Source: Paenibacillus pedocola
GTDB lineage: Bacteria; Bacillota; Bacilli; Paenibacillales; Paenibacillaceae
Assembly (NCBI RefSeq): GCF_031599675.1
Contig: NZ_CP134223.1
Location: forward strand, 2,356,001 to 2,420,000
Reading direction: 5' to 3'
DNA length: 64,000 nt
Positions 45,643-53,638 of this stretch are shown here, piece by piece. The notes under the pieces were generated by a model. The model did no database searches. It saw only the letters and a list, made by a program, of their open reading frames with translations, and was not told the DNA's origin. Both the position numbers and the translations under genes were made by a program. Position 1 is the first letter of the stretch; each line of letters begins with the position of its first letter.

Positions 45643-46353
45643 TTATCGTTTGAAATGAAGCATGCCTGCTTCTCGGCAAATTACATATTTGGAAATAGAC
45701 GAACGGTTACTGGCGACAGGGCTGGCGGCCAGTCGGATGTCTTCGGCCAGAAATTCGTTGTATTTGATTTCAAGAATGGTCAAGGCGGGATCAAGCGTCT
45801 CTGTAAGGATTAGTCCGGGATCAAAAAGATCAACGGTGTTCACTCCGGCTGCCAGTCTCTTGTCAAAGGTAATCCGCACATCACCATGGGAATAGATATA
45901 GGCTTCGCGTAAATAGTCCACGATGGTTACCGGCCGATATCCCTGGTGGACAAGCGCCAGATAGAAGTCACGCATCAAAGCCTGCGAAGAGCCGTCCACC
46001 GCTGAGTATTCTCCCTGCAATATGGAGTCGTACTGAGCGCGTGTCAACGGAACACTCTCTTTATGGACATAGTTGCCAAACTTGCTTTTTCGCTCCAGAT
46101 TAATCGAATCATCCTTGCCGTTATAAATCCGGATACGGAATTTCTCCCGGGAGAAGACGCCGTTTACTTTGTCATACAGCGCATGATCGGTCGGGTGGTC
46201 GAAGTAAAGACTGCGAATCCCGTAGCCCTCCGGGTTTACCGAATGCGGATCGAGCGGAAGCAATGAAGATATCCGTTGGCGGATGGACATGAAGTCATAA
46301 GCATGCAGGTAATATTTATGCTCATGCCGGAGCGGACGTCCCATGAATTCCAT
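45643..46353 (-). CDS. VTC-type polyphosphate polymerase domain protein
   Basis: 236 residues. Tunnel-metalloenzyme fold with basic/acidic strand motifs: RHEHKYYL, REKFRIRIYNG, INLERKSK and EIKYNEFL, as in the VTC4 catalytic domain. In yeast this domain makes polyphosphate from ATP. No membrane segment; expected cytoplasmic. AAGGTG lies eight bases before ATG 46353, two bases after the CotH stop. With DUF4956 and CotH it forms a module appended to the Pel cluster. Confidence 0.9.
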   Translation of the reverse strand: MEFMGRPLRHEHKYYLHAYDFMSIRQRISSLLPLDPHSVNPEGYGIRSLYFDHPTDHALYDKVNGVFSREKFRIRIYNGKDDSINLERKSKFGNYVHKESVPLTRAQYDSILQGEYSAVDGSSQALMRDFYLALVHQGYRPVTIVDYLREAYIYSHGDVRITFDKRLAAGVNTVDLFDPGLILTETLDPALTILEIKYNEFLAEDIRLAASPVASNRSSISKYVICREAGMLHFKR

Positions 46354-46355
46354 CT

Positions 46356-49300
46356 TTAATTCACCTTAACCTCTCTCACCCCGTAATAAGGCGTATCATC
46401 TGAGTCATAGTAAATATCGAAAGCAATCTGGGAATGACCGTTTCCGTCACTGACAGTAACTTTCCAATAATAAGTGCCGGGACTCAGACGGTCCAGATTT
46501 AGGCTCGTATCTGCTGTATTGGTTTGTTTTACAATGTTCGTAAATAACGGATCTTTGGCCAGAGTGAAGGTATAGAGGAGATTGTCTCCCTGCAGGTCGT
46601 AGGAAGCATCCCAAGTAAACAATGTCCCTGTTCCCTCTTGCTGCAGATCATCCAGGAAGAAGGGTTTGGGTTTCTGCACGTCTTCCTTAAATCGTTCGAT
46701 GGAGCGTTCCGGAACCGTACTGATGGCTATGGAATCCGAAGGAATGTCGCCGATGAGGATAGGGAAGAAGTCCTTATCAGGAGATTGGGCTGCAAATTTC
46801 TCTGTAATCGGGCTATATAAGGCGATTTGTTTCGCTATAGTATCACTATTGATATAATCCCGGTACAGCTCGTCGATTTTGTCCTGAAGCAACTGGACAT
46901 TCTCGTTGCTGCGGAAGAAACGGTTATGCAGCTTCACGCTCCAATAATTGCTGATGCCGCTGTTGTAAGGTCCGATACTGTTGATGTTGCGTTGGAGTTC
47001 CCAGGCTCCGTCATAATCCCATGGAATGAAATACCATTTATCTGAATTCAGGGGGGAATACAGCAGGAAATTCTGGGCATCGGTATCCATATTGTCCATC
47101 AAAATATTGCTTGCCAGCCAGGTCAGATAATTATCGAGATCAAAATGCTTTTCGATGACTTCGTTGATTGGCATGGACATGTTATTGACATCGTCAAGCA
47201 TAGCAAGTAACTTGGTATGGTCTTCACGGCCCTGGATCTCCAGATGAGACTCAAATTTGGCCTTGTCGTAGTCCGGATCATCTTGTAATTTCAGATCGTC
47301 TGGATATCGGAGGAACTCAAACATGGTCGCTTTATACAGTTCACCATACGGGTCCAGCCAATGATTTTTGAGAAAGGATTTGTTAGGCTGTTCGATTTGG
47401 GTGTACAGACCATAGTCGGAATACTTCACTGCAGCTGAGGTATTGCCATCGCTGAGATCTTTCACATAAAGATGGACAAACCGGGTTCGCAGACTGGCCA
47501 TATTTGGAATCGTTTCGAACAAATCGAAGCTCAGTTTGTTGCGCAGCCTTGACGGGTCGTAGGAGTGTTTATTTAGATTGATCGTGCTCTGGTCGTTCCA
47601 CTGCCCGGCCTGATCGTTCAGCTTGATCTTATACGAGCGCTGGGAAGCGTAACGTGCTGTGTTGCCGCGAAGCGAGATCGTGCCGTTGGCATCCGTAGCC
47701 GAATACCCGAAGCTGCCCTGGGAAGGACCGCTCCCGTCTGCAGCTCCTTCCTGAAGAATGATCTGGAGGCTGCCCTCTTCCATCCGGCTTTTGACACGGT
47801 TTAACTGATACCAGTCCGTAGAATCTGCTCCTTCTGCTGAGTTCGGTGGAAGAACAGTTAAATAAAGTGTATCGACCCGGGTATCCTCGTCCCGTTCATA
47901 GATCCGTTTGTCCTCATTCAATGCTCCATCTCCAGAAAAGTCTGCTGTTGCGTTTGCTGCTGGAGCAGAAGTTACGGAAGCCTTTGCCGAGTCCGCAGCA
48001 CTGGAATTATCGGAGCAGCCGGAGAGCAAGACTACCGCCGCAATTAACCCTGCCGAGAGGGAAGCACCTTTGGAAAGCAAGGTACGGGAACGCTTGGATT
48101 CTGTTGGCACAAGCGGTTGTGCGCAGAAGGTATGGTAATCGATATTTCGAACATACCGCACCATCCGCCATAAGGCGAGTACAAGAACAGTAAATGATGC
48201 GAGCAGCATCCCATAGCCGTGATAGCCGGTAAGCATAGTAATGGAGCTGAGCACAATATTGAGCAAAAGGAAGAAACCGCTAATCATAATAACACCTTTC
48301 CGGTCATCGTAATAAAGCAGAAGCAACAGGATGACGAACGTAATGATAAACATGTAATAACCGAGCAGAAGAATAATGTAAATATCGAGCTGCTCCATAC
48401 TGAAGCCAATGGCCGGCAGCAATTTAATTCCCAGGGCAAGAGCTAATACTGTGAACATCAGCTGAATCTCCATCAGGAAAGTCAGCTCTTTAATTAGAGA
48501 GCGCTGCATTTCACCGCGGGCCGCGGAGATCTCCTCCCAGGTTCCCGACTGCCGGATAAGGTCATAGTAGGTTCTGAATTTCTCATAAAAATTCGTCTCG
48601 ACGGCTACCGTAAAGACTATCAGAGTAGGCACGACAGTGAGATAGGCATAGAACACGGGAGTGTCATAAAAAGACGAAGTTAGAAAACGTCCAGCGATTT
48701 CGTTGTGATGGGGACCCAGCCAATAAACAAAGCTATGTGAGTACACACCGGCATACAGGAGGGTTCCAATACCGAAAAGTGAGGGGTATTTCCTGAAATA
48801 AGATACAAAGCTGAAATATAGCCGGGGATCCCGTTCCGGAAAAACCTGCTCGAAGTGATGATTTGTCAGCAGCAGCACCAGAAAAAAACCGGCATCCACG
48901 GCAGCGAGCATACCAGCAGCCGAAGCAGATGCCGTAAAAGCACTGACTGCCCACGCCCCGATAAGCGCTACTAGGGCACTGTATAGAAAACTTCGGAAGA
49001 TCCGTTTGTAATCCTTGAGGGCAGACAGATGAACGGACTGAATCCATACAAGAATCAGTTCCATAAACAACATAAAAGCGGCTGCCTTATAGGCGAAACC
49101 CGCCTCCACACCTCGTAGAAAGAGCAGAGCAATGGCAGCACCGACAGGAAGGCAGATTGCAGATGCGCCGTAATAGGAAGAAAGAATATGCTGATATTTT
49201 TTTTGAAATAACATATCCGCAAGGAAGCGGGTAAGCACCATGGACACGCCGCCCGTAATGAGTACGGAAAAAATAAAGGCATACACGATTGTAGACAGGA

Positions 49301-49484
49301 ACAGTTCACGTTCCAAGAAAGAAACACCCGAGAAGGCCATCAAGCCCTGAATTCCGGCAACCATCCCCATACAAAGGACCATCGGACCCACTGTCGACAT
49401 GGAGGAGTAGGCATAGGCCCGAAGATGCCGGAGCAGACCGTGCTCACGGTATAATTTTCTTAATTCAAAACCGATTCCGGCCAT
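46356..49484 (-). CDS. pelG: PelG-CotH fusion protein with internal lipobox
   Basis: 1042 residues in one uninterrupted frame. Residues 1-~455: PelG, a multi-helix Wzx-like membrane transporter (MAGIGFELRKLYREHGLLRH at the start). ~470-490: basic stretch and hydrophobic segment ending VVLLSGC, a lipobox with Cys490. ~491-525: Ser/Ala linker. ~526-900: CotH kinase-like domain with DNMDTDAQNFLLY (D797, D800, N805) and PWDYDGAWE (D823, D825). ~930-1030: fibronectin-like domain. PelG moves the polysaccharide out; CotH is a secreted kinase-like ATPase. AAGGAGG is seven bases before ATG 49484, which lies inside the pelF 3' end (25-base overlap). Confidence 0.9.
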   Translation of the reverse strand: MAGIGFELRKLYREHGLLRHLRAYAYSSMSTVGPMVLCMGMVAGIQGLMAFSGVSFLERELFLSTIVYAFIFSVLITGGVSMVLTRFLADMLFQKKYQHILSSYYGASAICLPVGAAIALLFLRGVEAGFAYKAAAFMLFMELILVWIQSVHLSALKDYKRIFRSFLYSALVALIGAWAVSAFTASASAAGMLAAVDAGFFLVLLLTNHHFEQVFPERDPRLYFSFVSYFRKYPSLFGIGTLLYAGVYSHSFVYWLGPHHNEIAGRFLTSSFYDTPVFYAYLTVVPTLIVFTVAVETNFYEKFRTYYDLIRQSGTWEEISAARGEMQRSLIKELTFLMEIQLMFTVLALALGIKLLPAIGFSMEQLDIYIILLLGYYMFIITFVILLLLLYYDDRKGVIMISGFFLLLNIVLSSITMLTGYHGYGMLLASFTVLVLALWRMVRYVRNIDYHTFCAQPLVPTESKRSRTLLSKGASLSAGLIAAVVLLSGCSDNSSAADSAKASVTSAPAANATADFSGDGALNEDKRIYERDEDTRVDTLYLTVLPPNSAEGADSTDWYQLNRVKSRMEEGSLQIILQEGAADGSGPSQGSFGYSATDANGTISLRGNTARYASQRSYKIKLNDQAGQWNDQSTINLNKHSYDPSRLRNKLSFDLFETIPNMASLRTRFVHLYVKDLSDGNTSAAVKYSDYGLYTQIEQPNKSFLKNHWLDPYGELYKATMFEFLRYPDDLKLQDDPDYDKAKFESHLEIQGREDHTKLLAMLDDVNNMSMPINEVIEKHFDLDNYLTWLASNILMDNMDTDAQNFLLYSPLNSDKWYFIPWDYDGAWELQRNINSIGPYNSGISNYWSVKLHNRFFRSNENVQLLQDKIDELYRDYINSDTIAKQIALYSPITEKFAAQSPDKDFFPILIGDIPSDSIAISTVPERSIERFKEDVQKPKPFFLDDLQQEGTGTLFTWDASYDLQGDNLLYTFTLAKDPLFTNIVKQTNTADTSLNLDRLSPGTYYWKVTVSDGNGHSQIAFDIYYDSDDTPYYGVREVKVN

Positions 49485-50902
49485 GGATTAGCCTCCTTGT
49501 ATTTTTCGTAAAGCCCGCGGTAGCTGCGGATAAACTCCGAGTGTGTATACAGTGCCTGCGCCCGCGCCTGGCCGTTCATTCCCATCTGCTCGCGCAGTTC
49601 TCTACTGTGCCCAAGCTTGACGATAGCGCTCGCCATCCGGTCATAATGCATTACAGGGACCGTGAATCCGGCAGGTCCGAAGGTGTCGTCCCGTCCCTCA
49701 AGTAATTCCCGGCAGCTGCCAACATCGGTCGTGACGCAAGGCTTTCCGGCCGCCATGGCTTCGAGAACTGCCAAAGGCATGCCTTCGCTGATGCTGGAGA
49801 GGACTATAATATCCAGCTTGCCGAGATAATCCCGGACATTGACCTGACCGGTGAAGATGACGTCCTGAAGCTCCAAGATCTCCACCAGTTCGTGGCACTC
49901 GCGGACATAGTTTTCGTCTTCTTCAACAGGCCCCATAATGTGAAGCTCAGCTTCAGGCAGGTCTTTCTTCACAAGAGCGAAGCTTTGAATCATGGTTTTG
50001 ATGTCCTTGATTGGAACAAGGCGTACAATTGCACCGATCCGCAGCGGCCCACCCTCAGGGGGAGGACCGGCAACAGAAGCATAGTCAGCGACATTTACCC
50101 CATTTGGAATAATACGGATTTTATGTTCGTCACAGCCGATCTCCATCTCGATCTCTTTATTTCTGCCAAACAGTGTAAACACCTGGTCGCTCATCGAATA
50201 AGCGGCTTCCGACAAACGGTAGAAATACCTGATCCATAAATCTTTAAAATATCCCTGGACCCAGTCCGCCTTGATAATTTCCTCTTCCCGTTCCCGGGAG
50301 TAGATCCCGTGCTCGGTAAGCAGAAAAGGCTTCCCGTAAAGATGCTTGCCCAGCGCCCCCAAAACACCGGCGTAACCGGTCGATACGCTGTGGTAGAGAT
50401 CTGCCTTCGGAATATCGCCGCGGATCGTAAGAAGCAGGGGTAGCATCATGGAGCGGACGGTCCAGTACATTTCAGTAAAAGGTACATGTGCATAATCTTC
50501 GCTGCATCGTTCGGACACAACCTGAAAGAACTCCTTGCTCATCAGTAAATGCCCTGCGGTAGCTACCCGGTCCGATCGGATGAGATCGAACAGACATCCC
50601 CAGTTTAAGTCTATGCCTCCGCCTAGAAGAGCGCTGAGCGCCGCGCGTTCATCAACGGTCAGACGCAGCTTATCCCTGCCTGGCGGGGACTCATTTAAAT
50701 AGCTGTTCAGGAATATTTCCTTTATTTCTACAATATTGGGGGGGAGGTTGTAACGATAAGAACCCTGTTGCTTCTCATCGGCCCCAATGGCCAGTATGAT
50801 AAATTCATAATCCGGCATATGGGTGACCAGTGAATGAATCCAGCTGGAGACTCCTCCGGTAATATAGGGGTAAGACCCCTCTGCCACAATGCAAATTTTC
50901 AT
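49460..50902 (-). CDS. pelF: PelF glycosyltransferase
   Basis: 480 residues, GT4, GT-B fold. The N-terminus MKICIVAEGSYPYITGGVSS is characteristic of PelF. The donor half has EX7E in SSISEGMPLAVLEAMAAGKP. PelF is the cytosolic polymerase of Pel, using UDP-GalNAc/UDP-GlcNAc. It starts two bases after the DUF2194 gene stop and overlaps pelG by 25 bases, so translation is coupled. Complete, no odd residue seen. Confidence 0.93.
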   Translation of the reverse strand: MKICIVAEGSYPYITGGVSSWIHSLVTHMPDYEFIILAIGADEKQQGSYRYNLPPNIVEIKEIFLNSYLNESPPGRDKLRLTVDERAALSALLGGGIDLNWGCLFDLIRSDRVATAGHLLMSKEFFQVVSERCSEDYAHVPFTEMYWTVRSMMLPLLLTIRGDIPKADLYHSVSTGYAGVLGALGKHLYGKPFLLTEHGIYSREREEEIIKADWVQGYFKDLWIRYFYRLSEAAYSMSDQVFTLFGRNKEIEMEIGCDEHKIRIIPNGVNVADYASVAGPPPEGGPLRIGAIVRLVPIKDIKTMIQSFALVKKDLPEAELHIMGPVEEDENYVRECHELVEILELQDVIFTGQVNVRDYLGKLDIIVLSSISEGMPLAVLEAMAAGKPCVTTDVGSCRELLEGRDDTFGPAGFTVPVMHYDRMASAIVKLGHSRELREQMGMNGQARAQALYTHSEFIRSYRGLYEKYKEANPWPESVLN

Positions 50903-50904
50903 AG

Positions 50905-52737
50905 TTATGCCTCGCTCAGATGAATAGTAAAATCAGATCGGGTGACGGTGATAAGCAGCACACCATCTCCGATTTTTTTGACCGTGCAACCGGAAAGCTG
51001 ACCGATTTGTTTCTGGGTACGCAGGATGAAGGAAACTTCATCTTGAAGCGGGAATACTCTGCCTTTGATTTCCTGGCTCGTCTGCTGCAGTTCCAGATTA
51101 CTGGAGAGCAGATTTTTCATATCAATCGCCGCTTCAGTAGATGTCTTGGCCTTCAGCCAAGGATAATCTTCTTGTAACTGTGACATTTTCTCAGTATAGT
51201 CTTGATATAGTTGTTCCCAGTTTTTTCCTGAACTGCGCTTGCTGTCCAGTACATCATCCGGATGTACGAAATGTGAGAAAAATCCGTACGCAGTAAGCAC
51301 ACTGGCGGCCGTCCACCGCTCGAAATCGTCGTAGTCGTAACCGGAGGTAACACGCGGCATCTCCAGAATCTTGTCTGCTGACTGTTCAAACTCCTGTACA
51401 TAGGAAACACCTGTTGCATCCTCAGCGAATACTGATGAAATGACGGCAAGTTGCTCCCAGCCCTGTTTCAACGCTTCGCGGCCTTCAGGGCTAAGGACGT
51501 TGGAAGGAGGCACGTAGGAGAACATGGAATAGTTGGGGAAGCTGCGTTTGAAGAAATTAATCGCCTCTTCCACTGACAGGGCCATATCACTGGTACTTTC
51601 CCAGGGAACATAATCATAAACGGCGCTTGTCTTCGGATCAGTTGTCAATGACTGGTGGTTGTAGCCGTGCAGTCCGATTTCCCCTCCGCTTTTGATGATT
51701 TCGCGTCCATAGCTGATCAGTCCCTCCGGATCAGCATCGATTGGCGAGTCAAAGGGAGGCTGTACCTTGTCCTGGTAAGATTCAATCATAACCGCCGTAT
51801 ATTTCAGGCCAAACCGTTTGGCAGCCTTCAGCATATCCGGCCACCAGATTTGCTTGAAGAATTCCTGACGGTTCAGCTTGTAGATCTTGTAAATATCCGG
51901 GTCGACCGAGTTGCCGATCGGTGCGGGCCAGTCGTCGATATACACCAGTTTGGAGTTGAAGACAGGATATATAAAGTCAGGCATCATTATTGAAACGGCT
52001 CCTGCGATTACACCCCGGTTGATCTTCTCCTGCAGCATCGTACCATTGAAGACCATGACCGAACCCTTGCCCAGGTTATAGCTCCACAATAGGGGCATAC
52101 CCGAAGATGTAGTAGCATGGACTTTGGCGGAAGAGTCCAGCTCAACCTGCAATACGGTATTGGTCATAAAACTGTCGTTAATCTCCAAGCCTTTCTCGCC
52201 AAGCAACACCTCATCCGTTAAATGAATTCCCGTCTCATCGATGAAGTCTCCGGCATTAATAATGCCTAGTTTGCGGTACAGACGAAGAAAGGCGTCGCTG
52301 GACTCGGGCATAGATGCGAAGAACAGATGCCCGCCCTGTTCGATATAATCAGCCAAGTTATCCGGATCTCCTGCAAGCGTCAAATCCTGGATCGCGATAA
52401 CGGCAGCGCTGCAGCCGGTGAGGTTCAGGGGATTACTGCGCAGATCCGTTTCGGTGACTGCTTTTCTCATATCAGTGAGCACCCGGCCAGTCTGTTCTTG
52501 AACGCTGACACTGAATGAATCGTCCTTGTCATAAATGAGACAGAACGGGGAACCAGAAACGTTGGCTTTGGCCGGACTTTCACTCTTCCAGGCTTCAAAC
52601 TGGCCTTTCAGTTCGCGGTTATGGTTAAACTGCTGGAAATAATGGGTGTGTGTCAAAAATATAACCGTACTAAGCAGCAGGATGCCGGTAAGAATCAAAT
52701 AAATACGGGGATTTAATTTCATAGTGTATTCTTTCAT
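50905..52737 (-). CDS. DUF2194 deacetylase-like protein (PelA-DA-like)
   Basis: 610 residues. N-terminal membrane anchor (IYLILTGILLLSTVIFLTH), ~230-residue beta-rich part, then a NodB/DUF2194 carbohydrate deacetylase fold with metal ligands VYIDDWPAP (D268-D269) and HGYNH (H357, H361). It occupies the slot of the PelA deacetylase in Gram-positive pel operons and probably deacetylates Pel outside the membrane. No glycoside-hydrolase domain, unlike Pseudomonas PelA. Start at ATG 52737 is weakly supported: AAGGAG is about 15 bases upstream; ATG 52722 is possible. Confidence 0.85.
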   Translation of the reverse strand: MKEYTMKLNPRIYLILTGILLLSTVIFLTHTHYFQQFNHNRELKGQFEAWKSESPAKANVSGSPFCLIYDKDDSFSVSVQEQTGRVLTDMRKAVTETDLRSNPLNLTGCSAAVIAIQDLTLAGDPDNLADYIEQGGHLFFASMPESSDAFLRLYRKLGIINAGDFIDETGIHLTDEVLLGEKGLEINDSFMTNTVLQVELDSSAKVHATTSSGMPLLWSYNLGKGSVMVFNGTMLQEKINRGVIAGAVSIMMPDFIYPVFNSKLVYIDDWPAPIGNSVDPDIYKIYKLNRQEFFKQIWWPDMLKAAKRFGLKYTAVMIESYQDKVQPPFDSPIDADPEGLISYGREIIKSGGEIGLHGYNHQSLTTDPKTSAVYDYVPWESTSDMALSVEEAINFFKRSFPNYSMFSYVPPSNVLSPEGREALKQGWEQLAVISSVFAEDATGVSYVQEFEQSADKILEMPRVTSGYDYDDFERWTAASVLTAYGFFSHFVHPDDVLDSKRSSGKNWEQLYQDYTEKMSQLQEDYPWLKAKTSTEAAIDMKNLLSSNLELQQTSQEIKGRVFPLQDEVSFILRTQKQIGQLSGCTVKKIGDGVLLITVTRSDFTIHLSEA

Positions 52738-52747
52738 AAATGACTCG

Positions 52748-53638
52748 TTATGCTCCTTCCGACCAATACCTTACAAATTTCAAACCGTCGCTGGATAACC
52801 GCGCGCTGGACTGCTTTAACCGAAGCAGCGCGTCCTGAAAGAGCACAGGGGAACGGGAAGTGTGATAAAGCTTCATCAGAAGCAGATATGGTTCCTCCCG
52901 ATCGGGAAAACGCTCCTCGAACTGCAGAGCAACTCGTTCAGCTGCTGCAAAGTTCCCCAGCTCTAGCTCGATTCCGGCCTTTTCTTCATAGATGCTGAAC
53001 GCACCGGGATCAGCTTCAATGAGATACTGAAGGACTTCAGCCAAATCATATTTAAGCCGCTCCAGTGTTCCGGTATCCAAAAAACCGCTGCGGATATAGT
53101 TGCGCAGAACTTCAGCATAGCCGTTCAGAAATCCGGCATCATCCCGTGAGCTCTCATAACGGACGGATAGTCTCTGAATAGAGCGGTTAAGCTTCCGCTT
53201 GATTTCAACAAGGGCGCTCACGGCATAGTGGGAGGTCTCGGTGTCTTCATTAGCTACGGCCAGCCGCAGCACTTCCAGATAATCCGTTGCGTCCTGGTTC
53301 AGGAGGTCGATCATAGTCCGTCGGCGGTTGCTGAGATCTCCGACCAGCAGCGCTTCTTCCAGCGGAACGACATTGACTTCCTTATCGATGTCCCGCATAC
53401 GCGAAACCGGGTAGGAATCTCTCCGCGCGTCCTCATGCAGAACTAACTCTAGCTTCTCCAGCCGGTCAGCAGCATCGGCTGTTCTGGAACGCTGAAACAG
53501 CGGGAAGAGCAAGCCCAGAACCGGAAAAGCGGCCACAAATGCAAATCTTACCACGGCATCACGAGGCGACCGGCGGTATATGAAGCCCAGACAGACGGCA
53601 CAGACAGCCAAATAAAGCAGATATGCCGTTTCAAGCAT
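52748..53638 (-). CDS. pelE: PelE-like membrane/TPR protein
   Basis: 296 residues: two membrane helices at residues ~2-22 and ~30-48, then a soluble helical, TPR-like part (LKYDLAEVLQYLIEADPGAF, LGNFAAAERVALQFEERFPD). In Pel systems PelE links PelD with PelF/PelG. ATG 53638 overlaps the stop of the upstream gene (ATGCTTGA), so it is coupled to it; the frame is open further upstream, but that segment lies inside the previous gene. Identification rests on position and topology more than on strong motifs. Confidence 0.75.
   Translation of the reverse strand: MLETAYLLYLAVCAVCLGFIYRRSPRDAVVRFAFVAAFPVLGLLFPLFQRSRTADAADRLEKLELVLHEDARRDSYPVSRMRDIDKEVNVVPLEEALLVGDLSNRRRTMIDLLNQDATDYLEVLRLAVANEDTETSHYAVSALVEIKRKLNRSIQRLSVRYESSRDDAGFLNGYAEVLRNYIRSGFLDTGTLERLKYDLAEVLQYLIEADPGAFSIYEEKAGIELELGNFAAAERVALQFEERFPDREEPYLLLMKLYHTSRSPVLFQDALLRLKQSSARLSSDGLKFVRYWSEGA

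Noticed and set aside
48078..48110. GTG (48110) and TTG (48080) codons just before the internal lipobox, as separate starts for CotH
   Set aside because: No purine-rich ribosome site lies upstream of either, and the frame is continuous with PelG, so I kept one fused gene. Independent translation cannot be excluded.
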